Positions 23,563-32,097 of a stretch of 40,059 nucleotides of DNA are shown piece after piece. The translations under genes and the position numbers were made by a program. The DNA comes from Amaricoccus sp. Its GTDB lineage: Bacteria > Pseudomonadota > Alphaproteobacteria > Rhodobacterales > Rhodobacteraceae. The stretch is taken from the NCBI RefSeq assembly GCF_017995835.1, contig NZ_JAGOID010000017.1:1-40059 (forward strand), written 5' to 3'. Every line of letters begins with the position of its first letter. Position 1 is the stretch's first letter. Under the pieces are notes generated by a model, which was not told the origin of the DNA, did no database searches, and saw nothing but the letters and a program-made list of their open reading frames with translations.

Positions 23563-24644
23563 TGTGGTTTCTTTCCGACAATGCCGGGCCGGCGCATCCG
23601 CGAATCCTCGAAGCCATCGACCGCGCCAACGAGGGCAATGCCTCCGGCTATGGCGGCGATGCGCTCACGGCGCGGACCGTGGCGCGGGTCCGCGAGGTCT
23701 TCGAGGCGCCCGACGCGGCCGTGTATCTCGTCGGCACGGGGACGGCGGCCAACGCGCTGGCGCTCGCCTGCCTGTGCCCGCCATGGGGGACGATCTTCTG
23801 CCACGCCCACGCCCATGTGCAGGAGGACGAGTGCGGCGCGGCGGGATTCTTCGCGGCGGGGGCGACGACGACGCCCGTCCCCGGCGCGCACGGGCGGATC
23901 GACCCGGAGGCGCTCGAGGCCGCGATCGGCCGCGCCGGCGCGAGCGTGCATCAGGTCCAGCCGGGGGCGTTGACGCTGACGAACGCCACCGAGGCGGGCG
24001 CGGTCCAGGATCCCGACGAGGTGGCCCGGCTCGCCGGGATCGCGCGGGCGGCGGGGATGCCGGTCCACATGGACGGCGCGCGTTTCGCCAACGCGGTGGC
24101 GGCCCTCGGCTGCACGCCGGCGGAGCTTACCTGGAAGGCCGGGGTCGATGCGCTCAGCCTCGGGGGAACGAAGAACGGGCTCCTCGGCGCCGAGGCGGTG
24201 GTGCTGTTCGACCCGGCGCGGGGCTGGGAGTTCGAGCTTCGCCGCAAGCGGGCCGGGCATCTCTTCTCCAAGCACCGTTTCCTCGCGGCGCAGATGGAGG
24301 CTTATCTGGAGGACGGGCTCTGGCTCGACCTCGCCGGACGCGCCAACGCCGCGGCGGCGCGTTTGTCCCGGGGCATCGCGGCCATGCCGGGCGCGCGGAT
24401 CGAGCACCCGACCGAGGCCAACGAGGTCTTCGCCGCATGGCCGCGCGCGGGGCACCGGCGGGCGCGGGCGGCGGGGGCGGAGTACTATCTCTGGTCGTTC
24501 GACGATCCCGCTGCCGCGACCCTCGACGGGCCTGCGGACGGGCTCGTACCGGCGCGGCTGGTTTGCGACTGGTCTGCCGACGCGGCCGCCATCGACCGGT
24601 TCGTGGCGCTCGCCCGCGGCGAGGAAGTCGCGCAGGGCGCTTGA
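23562..24644 (+). CDS. Low-specificity L-threonine aldolase-like PLP enzyme
   Basis: A 360-residue fold-type I pyridoxal-phosphate enzyme of the beta-eliminating lyase/threonine aldolase family, splitting L-threonine or allo-threonine to glycine and acetaldehyde. Seen are the opening FLSDNAGPAHPRILEAI, GNASGYGGDALT near residue 25, the substrate/PLP segments FCHAHAHVQEDECGAAGFF and VHMDGARFANAV, and the PLP lysine Lys204 in LSLGGTKNGLLGAE. The ATG at 23562 overlaps the stop of the ycgN-like gene. It is last in the maoC-ribF-ycgN series. Phenylserine or other beta-hydroxy amino acids could be the real substrate. Confidence 0.92.
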   Translation: MWFLSDNAGPAHPRILEAIDRANEGNASGYGGDALTARTVARVREVFEAPDAAVYLVGTGTAANALALACLCPPWGTIFCHAHAHVQEDECGAAGFFAAGATTTPVPGAHGRIDPEALEAAIGRAGASVHQVQPGALTLTNATEAGAVQDPDEVARLAGIARAAGMPVHMDGARFANAVAALGCTPAELTWKAGVDALSLGGTKNGLLGAEAVVLFDPARGWEFELRRKRAGHLFSKHRFLAAQMEAYLEDGLWLDLAGRANAAAARLSRGIAAMPGARIEHPTEANEVFAAWPRAGHRRARAAGAEYYLWSFDDPAAATLDGPADGLVPARLVCDWSADAAAIDRFVALARGEEVAQGA

Positions 24645-24766
24645 GGCGGGATGCCCAGGGCGAGGCGGGGCAAGAGGCTGAAACGGCGGGATTTTATCTT
24701 TCTGGAACCCGGCAGGAATCAGGCTGGAATTCGCCTTGCCACTTTTTCACGATTCGATAGGGCCTC

Positions 24767-24783
24767 GGCGCCGGTCCGGCGCC
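24767..24783. terminator. Short GC hairpin between convergent genes
   Basis: GGCGCC arms (24767-24772 and 24778-24783) flank a 5-base loop 14 bases after the stop of the minus-strand isomerase gene and 122 after the threonine aldolase stop. The stem is symmetrical and has no U-tract, so it is at best a weak bidirectional terminator. Confidence 0.3.
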
Positions 24784-24796
24784 CGGGCCGTTCGTT

Positions 24797-25393
24797 TCAG
24801 CCGCCTTCGCCGAGCCGCGCGTCGAGAAGGTCGAGCCGGTCCTGCCCCCAGAAGACCTCCCCGTCGACGAGATAGCTCGGAGCGCCGAAGACGCCGCGGC
24901 GGATGGCCTCCTCGGTGTTGCGCTCCAGCGCCGCCATGCCGGCGACAAGGCCGCGGTCGGCGAGCGCAGCGTCGAAGCCGTGGGCGCCGAGGAGGTCGCG
25001 GATCACCGCATCGTCGGCGATGTCGCGGTCCTCGGCCCAGACGGCCTTGAGCACGCCATGGACGAAACCGCCGAGGTCGCCCCCTCCCGCCGCCTGCGCC
25101 GCGACGATCGCCGCCGAGGCGGGAGCCGGGTTGGTCGGCCAGTGCGCCGGCCGGAGATTGATCGGGAGGCCGACGGCGCGGGCGACCCTGGCGAGATCCT
25201 GTAGACGGTAGGCCTGCCTGGAGGGGTGCCGGTCGGCGACATTGGGCGTCCCGACGGCGGCGTAGACCTGCTGGACCTGGAACGGCTTGTAGACGATCGT
25301 CGCGCCGCGGCGCGCGGCGATCTCCTCGAGGCGGAGGCCGGCGAGATAGGAATAGGAGGAGAGCGGGAACAGGAAGTATTCGATCGTGGCCAT
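24797..25393 (-). CDS. HCCA isomerase-type DsbA-fold protein
   Basis: A 198-residue protein of the 2-hydroxychromene-2-carboxylate isomerase family (thioredoxin-like kappa-class GST/DsbA fold). Visible: [28 protein letters not shown] with the Ser-x-x-Ser/Tyr active-site region in place of a Cxx[47 protein letters not shown], and the cis-Pro loop [23 protein letters not shown]. In some bacteria it isomerises an intermediate of naphthalene breakdown with glutathione as cofactor; no such pathway genes are near, so a general glutathione-linked role is as likely. Divergent from prs, 105 bases apart. Confidence 0.92.
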   Translation of the reverse strand: MATIEYFLFPLSSYSYLAGLRLEEIAARRGATIVYKPFQVQQVYAAVGTPNVADRHPSRQAYRLQDLARVARAVGLPINLRPAHWPTNPAPASAAIVAAQAAGGGDLGGFVHGVLKAVWAEDRDIADDAVIRDLLGAHGFDAALADRGLVAGMAALERNTEEAIRRGVFGAPSYLVDGEVFWGQDRLDLLDARLGEGG

Positions 25394-25498
25394 TGCGCGT
25401 CTCCGGCGGTTGCGCCGCCATCCTCACGCGATTGCGGGTCTTTGCAAGCGCCGGCCACGGTGCTAGGGCGTCCCCGTCGCGACGGTGGAGCGAGAGCC

Positions 25499-26518
25499 AT
25501 GAACCCCCTGTTCAAGCCGAAGCTCATTGCCGGAAACTCCAACCGCCAGCTGGCGGCGGCGATCGCCCGGCGGATCTCGATCCACCGCGGCGAGCATGTC
25601 GAGCTCTGCAAGACGCGGGTGGAGCGGTTCAACGACCAGGAGATCTTCGTCGAGGTCCACGAGAACGTGCGCGGCGAGGACATGTTCATCATCCAGTCGA
25701 CGTCCAAGCCGACGAACGACAACCTGATGGAGCTGATGATCATGACCGACGCGCTGCGCCGGTCCTCGGCGGCGCGCATCACCGCGGTCATGCCCTATTT
25801 CGGCTATGCGCGGCAGGACCGCCGGGCCAAGGCGCGCACGCCGATCAGCGCCAAGCTCGTCGCGAACCTGCTGACGGAGGCGGGGATCGAGCGGGTGCTG
25901 ACGATGGACCTGCACGCCGCGCAGATCCAGGGCTTCTTCGACATCCCGGTCGACAACCTCTATGCCGCGCCGGTCTTCGAGCTCGACATCCGGCACCAGT
26001 TCGCGAACCTGCGCGACATCACCATCGTCTCGCCCGACGTCGGCGGCGTGGCCCGGGCGCGCGACCTCGCCGAGCGCATCGAGGCCGACCTCGCCGTGGT
26101 GGACAAGCGCCGCTCCGCGCCGGGGGAGATCGCCTCCATGACGGTGATCGGCGAGGTCGAGGACCGCGTCTGCATCATCGTCGACGACATCTGCGACACG
26201 GCCGGAACGCTGGTGAAGGCCGCGGAGCTTCTCGTCGAGAAGGGCGCCCGCGAAGTCCACGCCTACATTACCCACGGCGTCCTGTCGGGCCCGGCCGTGG
26301 AGCGCATCGTCGCCTCGCCGATGAAGAGCCTCGTCGTCACCGATTCGATCGAGCCGACGCCGGAGACGCGATCCGCGCACAACATCCGTATCGTGCCGGT
26401 CGCGCCGTTGTTCGCGCAGGCGATTCTCAACATCTCGAACGGCACGAGCGTGTCCTCGCTGTTCGATTCGGCGACGCTGGCCCCGGTCTACGAGGCGCTC
26501 TACCCCAACGCCGCCTGA
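25499..26518 (+). CDS. prs: Ribose-phosphate pyrophosphokinase
   Basis: A 339-residue class I PRPP synthase that makes phosphoribosyl pyrophosphate from ribose-5-phosphate and ATP for purine, pyrimidine, His and Trp synthesis. Features: [15 protein letters not shown] at the start, [17 protein letters not shown] near residue 42, [20 protein letters not shown] (flexible catalytic and ATP loops near 97-116), the metal-binding [14 protein letters not shown] near 138, the KRRSAPGE catalytic flexible loop and the PRPP loop [11 protein letters not shown] near 227-237. The ATG spans 25499-25501 with GGAGCGAGAG upstream. Length is slightly above the typical 310-320, mainly by small insertions. Confidence 0.97.
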   Translation: MNPLFKPKLIAGNSNRQLAAAIARRISIHRGEHVELCKTRVERFNDQEIFVEVHENVRGEDMFIIQSTSKPTNDNLMELMIMTDALRRSSAARITAVMPYFGYARQDRRAKARTPISAKLVANLLTEAGIERVLTMDLHAAQIQGFFDIPVDNLYAAPVFELDIRHQFANLRDITIVSPDVGGVARARDLAERIEADLAVVDKRRSAPGEIASMTVIGEVEDRVCIIVDDICDTAGTLVKAAELLVEKGAREVHAYITHGVLSGPAVERIVASPMKSLVVTDSIEPTPETRSAHNIRIVPVAPLFAQAILNISNGTSVSSLFDSATLAPVYEALYPNAA

Positions 26519-26793
26519 GGCGCGGTCGCCACAGGCGTCTCTGCGCCCGTCGCGCAGCCTCTTTCCTTCCCGGTCGCCGGAACCCGCCCGGGCGTGGCGC
26601 GTTGCTCCCGGGTCCGGAGATCGGCCCGGCCGGCGGCTACCCCTCGTAGGCCGCGCCGAGGCTGACCGGCACTGGCGGGCGGGTTCCGCAGGTCCGAAGC
26701 GCGCGGGAAACGCTTTCGCCCGTGGGCAGGACCAGCGCCGCACCCGCTCCGAGGCGCGCGACCGCGCTCCGCAGCAGCGTGGGTCGCCGCGCC

Positions 26794-26823
26794 GGCGGCG
26801 TCGTCCGTTTGGACGACGCCGCC
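26794..26823 (+). terminator. Intrinsic terminator with 13-bp perfect stem
   Basis: GGCGGCGTCGTCC (26794-26806) and its exact complement (26811-26823) enclose the loop GTTT, followed on the plus strand by TTTCCTCTC. On the minus strand no T-run follows, so it points along prs. It lies 275 bases beyond the prs stop, an unusually long trailer, and insulates ccoN from upstream transcription. Confidence 0.75.
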
Positions 26824-26917
26824 TTTCCTCTCACTCCGCACGGCGAGCGGGGCGTTGCCGGATCTGTGCAACGTCGCATCGCCTTTTCCCGGCAATGGCG
26901 CCGAGGGATGACGAGGG

Positions 26918-26931
26918 TTGATTTGAATCAA
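26918..26931 (+). promoter_or_regulatory. FNR/FixK (Anr-type) box upstream of ccoN
   Basis: TTGATTTGAATCAA is an exact match to the TTGAT-N4-ATCAA consensus bound by FNR, FixK and Anr. It lies 98 bases before the ccoN ATG and about 40 bases before the start predicted from the TAACAAT below it, the position of a class II activator site. Low-oxygen induction of ccoNOQP through this site is well established in related bacteria and is inferred here. Confidence 0.9.
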
Positions 26932-26950
26932 TGATCGTGCCCACTTCGCG

Positions 26951-26957
26951 TAACAAT
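26951..26957 (+). promoter_or_regulatory. Likely -10 element of the ccoN promoter
   Basis: TAACAAT is the only AT-rich heptamer correctly placed after the FNR box; no good -35 is present, as expected for an activator-dependent class II promoter in which FNR covers that position. Confidence 0.5.
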
Positions 26958-27028
26958 GGTGCGCGGCGCGCAGCGGGGGCAGCCACCTGGCGGAAGGCCG
27001 GGGCTGTGTAAGCGACGAGGGGTCAACG

Positions 27029-28615
27029 ATGCTCGACGGAGTGAAGATTGCGGCGTTCGGGCTCGGCGCGCTCATGTTCGCCATCGCCACGAACTGGGGC
27101 CACGACCAGGCCTATCGGGTCCATGCCCTGCTGCTCACCGCGCTCTGCGCCGCCGGCTTCGTCTGGTCGATTCGCACGGCGGGCGCGCGACAGCCGGTGA
27201 ACGTCGAGTCCTCCTACATGGACGGACCGATTCGCTACGGCGTGGTCGCGACCGCGTTCTGGGCGATCGTCGGCTTCCTGATGGGGACGCTGATCGCCTT
27301 CCAGCTCGCCTATCCCGACCTGAACCTCGGGCTGCCCTGGACGAGCTTCGGGCGACTGCGGCCGCTGCATACCTCGGCGGTGATCTTTGCCTTCGGCGGC
27401 AACGGTCTGATCGCGACCTCGTTCTATGTCGTCCAGCGCACCTGCGCCACCCGGCTCTGGGGCGGCAACGCCGCCTGGTTCGTGTTCTGGGGCTACAACC
27501 TGTTCATCGTCCTGGCGGCGACCGGCTACGTCCTCGGCTCGACCCAGTCGTTGGAATACGCCGAGCCGGAATGGTACGCCGACCTGTGGTTGACCATCGT
27601 CTGGGTCGTCTACCTGGCGATCTACCTCGGCACGCTCGTGAAGCGGAAAGAGCCCCACATTTACGTGGCGAACTGGTTCTACCTGAGCTTCATCATCACC
27701 GTGGCGTTGCTCCACGTCGTCAACAACCTCGCCGTTCCGGTGTCGATCTGGAGCTCGGCCTCGGTCGCGCTCTGGCCGGGCGTCCAGGGCGCAATGATCC
27801 AGTGGTGGTACGGCCACAACGCGGTCGCCTTCTTCCTGACCGTGCCGTTCCTGGCGATGATGTACTACTTCGTCCCCAAGCAGGCCAACCGGCCGGTCTA
27901 CTCCTACCGGCTCTCGATCATTCACTTCTGGTCGCTGATCTTCCTCTACATCTGGGCGGGTCCGCACCACCTGCACTACACCGCACTGCCCGACTGGGCG
28001 CAGATCCTCGGCATGGTCATGTCGATCATCCTGTGGATGCCGTCGTGGGGCGGCGCGATCAACGGGCTGATGACGCTGCAGGGCGCCTGGGACAAGCTCC
28101 GCACCGACCCGATCCTGCGCATGATGGTGGTTGCGCTCGCCTTCTACACCATGGCGACCTTCGAGGGGCCGATGATGTCGATCCGGGCGGTCAACTCGCT
28201 CAGCCACTACACCGACTGGACGATCGGCCACGTGCACTCGGGCGTGCTCGGCTTCAACGGCCTGCTCACCTCCGCGGCGCTCTACTACCTGGTGCCCCGG
28301 CTGTGGAAGCGCGAGCGGCTCTACTCGCTCAGTCTCGTCTCGTGGCACTTCTGGCTCGCGACCATCGGCATCGTGCTCTACGCCTCGTCGATGTGGATCG
28401 CCGGCATCACCCAGGGCCTGATGTGGCGTGAGGTCGACAGCCTCGGCTTCCTCGTCAACTCCTTCGCGGACACCGTCGCCGCCATGCATCCGATGTACGT
28501 GATCCGGGCGCTCGGCGGCGTGCTCTACCTGACGGGCGGGCTGATCATGGCGTGGAACCTCTGGAAGACAGTCATGTCCGAGCCCCTGCGGGCCGAAACC
28601 GTGCCGGCCGAGTAA
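27029..28615 (+). CDS. ccoN: cbb3-type cytochrome c oxidase subunit I
   Basis: A 528-residue membrane catalytic subunit of the high-affinity cbb3 oxidase, reducing oxygen to water with proton pumping under low oxygen. About 12-14 membrane segments are apparent. The low-spin heme ligand region [16 protein letters not shown] lies near residue 111; the CuB/heme b3 site follows in [20 protein letters not shown] and [11 protein letters not shown]; the second heme ligand is in [15 protein letters not shown]. Length is typical of CcoN rather than of aa3 subunit I. The ATG at 27029 follows GAGGGG. It starts the ccoNOQP operon, driven by the FNR box at 26918. Confidence 0.97.
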   Translation: MLDGVKIAAFGLGALMFAIATNWGHDQAYRVHALLLTALCAAGFVWSIRTAGARQPVNVESSYMDGPIRYGVVATAFWAIVGFLMGTLIAFQLAYPDLNLGLPWTSFGRLRPLHTSAVIFAFGGNGLIATSFYVVQRTCATRLWGGNAAWFVFWGYNLFIVLAATGYVLGSTQSLEYAEPEWYADLWLTIVWVVYLAIYLGTLVKRKEPHIYVANWFYLSFIITVALLHVVNNLAVPVSIWSSASVALWPGVQGAMIQWWYGHNAVAFFLTVPFLAMMYYFVPKQANRPVYSYRLSIIHFWSLIFLYIWAGPHHLHYTALPDWAQILGMVMSIILWMPSWGGAINGLMTLQGAWDKLRTDPILRMMVVALAFYTMATFEGPMMSIRAVNSLSHYTDWTIGHVHSGVLGFNGLLTSAALYYLVPRLWKRERLYSLSLVSWHFWLATIGIVLYASSMWIAGITQGLMWREVDSLGFLVNSFADTVAAMHPMYVIRALGGVLYLTGGLIMAWNLWKTVMSEPLRAETVPAE

Positions 28616-28630
28616 GGGGGAGATCGCGCC

Positions 28631-29413
28631 ATGTCCGACAAAGAGCACGCGCCCGCGAACGAGCCGAAGCAGCCGCCCCGGCAGTCCTGGCTCTCCCGGA
28701 ACCACCGCTACATCGAGACGAACGCCTTCCTGCTGCTGGTGTTCGCGTTCGTGGCGGTGTCGATCGGCGGCGCCGTCCAGATCGTGCCGCTATTCTATCT
28801 CGACAACACCATCGAGAAGGTCGAGGGGATGCGCCCCTACTCGCCGCTCGAGCTGACCGGGCGCGACATCTACGTGCGCGAGGGCTGCTACACCTGCCAC
28901 AGCCAGATGATCCGCACCATGCTCGACGAGCAGGAGCGGTACGGCCACTACTCGCTCGCGGCCGAGTCGATGTACGATCACCCGTTCCAGTGGGGCTCCA
29001 AGCGCACCGGTCCGGACCTCGCCCGCGTCGGCGGGCGCTATTCCGACGCCTGGCACGTCGCGCACTTCCACAACCCGCGCGACCTCGTGCCGGAATCGGT
29101 GATGCCGGCCTATCCCTGGCTCGCGCAGACCCAGGTCGATTCCGACCAAGTCCAGGCGACCATGCGTGCGAATGGCCGGGCGGGCGTGCCCTATACCGAC
29201 GAGATGATCGACGCGGCCAAGGCCGATTTCCGCGCCCAGGCCGATCCCGACAACGGCGACGTCGAGGGGCTGCTCGAGCGTTATCCCAAGGCGGTGGCGC
29301 GCAACTTCGACACCCAGCCCGGCGTGACCGAGCTCGATGCCGTCATCGCCTACCTGCAGATGCTCGGCACGCTGGTCGATTTCTCGACCTACACGCCCGA
29401 AGCCAGCCGCTGA
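28631..29413 (+). CDS. ccoO: cbb3-type oxidase mono-heme cytochrome c subunit II
   Basis: A 260-residue membrane-anchored cytochrome c. One N-terminal membrane segment ([25 protein letters not shown], near residues 31-55) is followed by the periplasmic domain with a single heme c site, C86-Y-T-C89-H90, and a downstream Met ligand candidate in SVMPAYPWL. The [16 protein letters not shown] block is diagnostic of CcoO/FixO. It passes electrons from CcoP to CcoN. The ATG lies 15 bases after the ccoN stop with GGGGGAG upstream. Confidence 0.97.
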   Translation: MSDKEHAPANEPKQPPRQSWLSRNHRYIETNAFLLLVFAFVAVSIGGAVQIVPLFYLDNTIEKVEGMRPYSPLELTGRDIYVREGCYTCHSQMIRTMLDEQERYGHYSLAAESMYDHPFQWGSKRTGPDLARVGGRYSDAWHVAHFHNPRDLVPESVMPAYPWLAQTQVDSDQVQATMRANGRAGVPYTDEMIDAAKADFRAQADPDNGDVEGLLERYPKAVARNFDTQPGVTELDAVIAYLQMLGTLVDFSTYTPEASR

Positions 29414-29426
29414 AGGACGCCGGGCG

Positions 29427-29609
29427 ATGGAAACGTACACCTTCCTGCGCACGCTGGCCGACAGCTGGGGCATGCTCGCGATGCTGGTGATCTTCGCCGG
29501 AGTCGTGTTCTGGGCGTTCCGCCCGGGGTCAAGGAAGGCGCAGGACGACGCAGCGAACCAGATCTTCCGCAACGAAGACAAGCCCAAGGACGACGGGAAT
29601 GGCCACTAA
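29427..29609 (+). CDS. ccoQ: cbb3-type oxidase small subunit CcoQ
   Basis: A 60-residue one-span membrane protein: METYTFLRTLADSWGMLAML, then VIFAGVVFWAFRPGSRKAQDD, and a charged cytoplasmic tail. This is the CcoQ/FixQ pattern, a subunit that stabilises the oxidase and protects it from oxygen damage in Rhodobacter. It lies 13 bases after ccoO and its end overlaps ccoP by 11 bases. Confidence 0.92.
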   Translation: METYTFLRTLADSWGMLAMLVIFAGVVFWAFRPGSRKAQDDAANQIFRNEDKPKDDGNGH

Positions 29610-30474
29610 GCGCGAGCTCGACGAGGCTACCCAGACCGAGACGACCGGCCATGTATGGGATGGCATCAAGGAACTCGACACGCCGATGCCGCGGTGGTGG
29701 CTGTGGGCCTTCTACGCCACCATCGTGTGGGGTGTGGTCTTTGTGATCCTGTACCCGGCCTGGCCGCTGGTCAACGGAGCGACGCCGGGCCTGCTCGGCT
29801 ATTCGAGCCGGGCGCAGGTCGCCTCCGAGGTCGCGCGGGCGCGCGACGCCAACGCCGCGCTCGACCAGCGTATCCTCGACACCGATCTCGCCGCGGTCGA
29901 GCAGGATCCGGAGCTGCTGCAATTCGCCGTCGCCGGCGGCGGCGCGGTGTTTCGCAACAATTGCGGCCAGTGCCACGGCGCAGGCGGGCAGGGGGCGATC
30001 GGCGGCTTTCCCAACCTCCTCGACGACGACTGGCTCTGGGGCGGCACGGTCGAGGCGATCCACCAGACCGTCCAGCACGGCATCCGCTACGATGCCGATC
30101 CCGACACGCGGTTCAGCCAGATGCCGGCCTTTGGCGATATCCTCACGCCCGAGGAGATCGACGGCCTGACGCAGTACGTGCTTTCCCTCTCCGGGACCGA
30201 GCACGACGCCGGGATGGCGGCCGCCGCCCAGCAGACCTTCCTCGACAACTGCGCTTCCTGCCACGGCGAGGATGGCGCGGGCATGCAGGACCAGGGCGCG
30301 CCCAGCCTCGTCGACGGGATCTGGCTTTACGGAGGCGATCCGGCGACCATCCGCGAGACGATCACGACGGCCCGCTACGGGATCATGCCGTCCTTCTCCC
30401 TCGGGAACCGGCTGCGGCCGGAGGACATCCGCAAGGTCGCCGTCTATGTCCACAACCTCGGCGGCGGTCAGTAG
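29599..30474 (+). CDS. ccoP: cbb3-type oxidase di-heme cytochrome c subunit III
   Basis: A 291-residue membrane-anchored di-heme cytochrome c that takes electrons from the bc1 complex or soluble cytochromes. The N-terminal HVWDGIKELDTPMPRWWLW motif leads into a membrane segment (about 33-55). Two heme c sites are present: C122-G-Q-C-H126 and C218-A-S-C-H222, each followed by axial Met candidates (SQMPAFG, GIMPSF). Length is normal. The ATG overlaps ccoQ by 11 bases. The gene ends 12 bases from a convergent marR, so the assembly genes ccoGHIS do not follow here as they often do. Confidence 0.96.
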   Translation: MATKRELDEATQTETTGHVWDGIKELDTPMPRWWLWAFYATIVWGVVFVILYPAWPLVNGATPGLLGYSSRAQVASEVARARDANAALDQRILDTDLAAVEQDPELLQFAVAGGGAVFRNNCGQCHGAGGQGAIGGFPNLLDDDWLWGGTVEAIHQTVQHGIRYDADPDTRFSQMPAFGDILTPEEIDGLTQYVLSLSGTEHDAGMAAAAQQTFLDNCASCHGEDGAGMQDQGAPSLVDGIWLYGGDPATIRETITTARYGIMPSFSLGNRLRPEDIRKVAVYVHNLGGGQ

Positions 30475-30486
30475 GCCGCCGGCGGG

Positions 30487-30975
30487 TCAGGTCACCGGGG
30501 ACTGGCCGAGCCGCACCGTGGCGGGTTCGGCTGTCCCGCTGAGGCCGGCGCGCAGGGCGCGCAGGAACGGCAGCGCGGCCTTGAGGCGCTCGGGGCCGAG
30601 CCGGGCGGCGACGTCGTCGAAGACCGGCGCGATCGCGCTGACGGCCCGGTTGCGCGCGGCATGGCCGGCGGGGCTGAGGCCCACCCACTTGCGCCGCGCG
30701 TCGTCCCAGTCCGGGCGGATATGGATGTAGCCCGCCGCGTCGAGCCTCTGGAGCGTGTTCGTCATGGCGCCCTTGGTGACGTGGAAGGTGCGGGCGAGCT
30801 GCGCCGGGGTCTTCTCGCCACCTGCTCCGGCAAGGTGGTTCAAGGTCATGAAGTGTGACAGCTCCATGCCCTTCGGCAGGGCGCGGGCGAGACGGCCCCG
30901 GGCGAGTTGCTCGATCATGACGATCTCGCCGAAGATCGCGACCAAGGCCGGGTCGCGGCTCGGGATCTCGGTCAT
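30487..30975 (-). CDS. MarR family transcriptional regulator
   Basis: A 162-residue winged-helix regulator. The DNA-binding core reads LSHFMTLNHLAGAGGEKTPAQLARTF with the recognition helix KGAMTNTLQRLDAAGYIHIRPDWDDARRKWVGLSPAG (near residues 68-104; wing DWDDARRKWV). Flanking helices for dimerisation are present at both ends. The ATG at 30973-30975 overlaps the stop of the nitrilase gene (ATGA), so it is the last gene of the comF-grxC-nit-marR string. The signal and targets are unknown; genes of this type at this place are common in Rhodobacterales. Confidence 0.92.
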   Translation of the reverse strand: MTEIPSRDPALVAIFGEIVMIEQLARGRLARALPKGMELSHFMTLNHLAGAGGEKTPAQLARTFHVTKGAMTNTLQRLDAAGYIHIRPDWDDARRKWVGLSPAGHAARNRAVSAIAPVFDDVAARLGPERLKAALPFLRALRAGLSGTAEPATVRLGQSPVT

Positions 30976-31811
30976 GGCGCCTCCGGCGCGGCGAAGGGCC
31001 GGTCGTGGCGGAGCGAAGGCACCTGCGCCCGCGCCCGCGCCACGGCGCCGAGGTCGAGATCGACGAGCGTGACGCCGACCGCCTCGCCCGCGTCGGCCAG
31101 AACCGCGCCCCAGGGCGAGACCGCAAGCGAGTGACCCCAGGTGCGCCGCGGTTTGCCCGCGCGCGTGGGGTGCGCCCCCGACTGCGCCGGGGCGAGCACG
31201 AAGGCGCCGGTCTCGATGGCGCGGGCGCGCAGCAGCGCGCGCCAGTGCGCCTCGCCGGTCGGCACGGTGAAGGCGGAAGGAACGGCGATGATCTCCGCGC
31301 CCCCTTTGGCGAGCGCGCGGTAGAGGCCGGGGAAACGAAGGTCGTAGCAGATGGTCATCCCGAGGCGGGCCTGCCCGGCCTGCGCGACGACCGCCCGGTC
31401 GCCGGGACGGAAGGCCGCGGATTCGCGGTAGCTCTCGCCGCTGGCCAGTTCGACGTCGAACATGTGGATCTTGTCGTAGCGGGCGGCGACGGCGCCGTCG
31501 GGCGCGACGAGGAAGCCGCGGTTGGCGAAGCGGCCGTCGGGGTCGCTGGTCCGGAGACCGAGGCTGCCGATCAAGAGCCAGATCCCGAGTTCCGCCGCGA
31601 CCTCGCGCAGGTGGGCGAGCGTCGGGTCGTCCGCCTCGGGCACGAAGGCCTCGGCCTGCACGGCGCGGCTGGAGCTCATGAGGTTGGTGCATTCCGGCGT
31701 GAGGACCAGCTCCGCCCCGCCCGCGGCGGCTTCGCGCACCAGCGCCTCGGTCACGGAGAGATTCGCCGCCGGGTCGTCGCCCGAGCAGAGCTGGACGAGG
31801 CCCGCGCGCAC
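30972..31811 (-). CDS. Nitrilase-superfamily amidase (Nit1/omega-amidase type)
   Basis: A 279-residue carbon-nitrogen hydrolase with the full catalytic triad: Glu40 in LTPECTN, Lys114 in RYDKIHMFDV and Cys155 in GMTICYDLRFPG. The DKIHMFDVEL and CYDLRFPGLYRAL blocks are those of the Nit branch, whose members hydrolyse deaminated glutathione or omega-amides such as alpha-ketoglutaramate. Its position next to a glutaredoxin gene suits deaminated glutathione repair (inferred). Start: a GTG at 31809-31811 gives MRAGLVQL, the normal family start; a TTG at 31818-31820 would overlap the grxC stop and add three residues. It overlaps marR by 4 bases. Confidence 0.92.
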   Translation of the reverse strand: MRAGLVQLCSGDDPAANLSVTEALVREAAAGGAELVLTPECTNLMSSSRAVQAEAFVPEADDPTLAHLREVAAELGIWLLIGSLGLRTSDPDGRFANRGFLVAPDGAVAARYDKIHMFDVELASGESYRESAAFRPGDRAVVAQAGQARLGMTICYDLRFPGLYRALAKGGAEIIAVPSAFTVPTGEAHWRALLRARAIETGAFVLAPAQSGAHPTRAGKPRRTWGHSLAVSPWGAVLADAGEAVGVTLVDLDLGAVARARAQVPSLRHDRPFAAPEAP

Positions 31812-31816
31812 CGCCG

Positions 31817-32074
31817 TCAATCCGCCAGGAGCGGGTCGAGCCGACCCTCGCGATCCAGCGCGGCCATGTCGTCGTAGCCGCCGACGTGACGCGCGCCGAT
31901 GAAGATCTGCGGCACGGTGCGGCGGCCCCGGGCGCGGCCGATCATCTCGGCGCGTCGCGCCGGTTCGGCGGAGACGTCGACCTCGTCGAAGACGACGCCC
32001 TTGGTCGCGAGGAGGCGCTTGGCGGCGTGGCAGTAGCCGCAGAAGGGCGTGGTGTAGATGGTGACGGGCGGCAT
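31817..32074 (-). CDS. grxC: Glutaredoxin 3
   Basis: An 85-residue class I dithiol glutaredoxin with the active site CGYC in TIYTTPFCGYCHAAKRLL, the cis-Pro loop RTVPQIFIG and the glutathione-binding GGYDDMAALDREGRLDPLL. It reduces protein and ribonucleotide reductase disulfides with glutathione. The ATG at 32074 has GGAGGAGAAG directly upstream; an ATG at 32101 overlapping the comF stop would add nine residues (MMPSVPEEK) and is less likely. Second in the comF-led string. Confidence 0.95.
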   Translation of the reverse strand: MPPVTIYTTPFCGYCHAAKRLLATKGVVFDEVDVSAEPARRAEMIGRARGRRTVPQIFIGARHVGGYDDMAALDREGRLDPLLAD

Positions 32075-32097
32075 CTTCTCCTCCGGGACGGAGGGCA

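Larger units (their letters stand above)
26519..27028. other. 510-base intergenic region between prs and ccoN
   Basis: No gene is supported here. From 26519 to 26793 the sequence is GC-rich without recognised features; an 80-codon minus-strand frame (26637-26879) crosses the terminator hairpin and is not convincing. At 26794-26823 is a strong hairpin, at 26918-26931 a perfect FNR/FixK box, and at 26951-26957 a likely -10 element, followed by the ccoN leader with ribosome site GAGGGG at about 27018. Confidence 0.7.

Noticed and set aside
24645-24796. Small plus-strand ORF after the threonine aldolase gene
   Set aside because: Arg-rich, no ribosome site, and it runs into the antisense of the isomerase gene.
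26637-26879. 80-codon minus-strand ORF between prs and ccoN
   Set aside because: It runs through the terminator hairpin, has no known similarity and weak initiation signals; kept only as a possibility.
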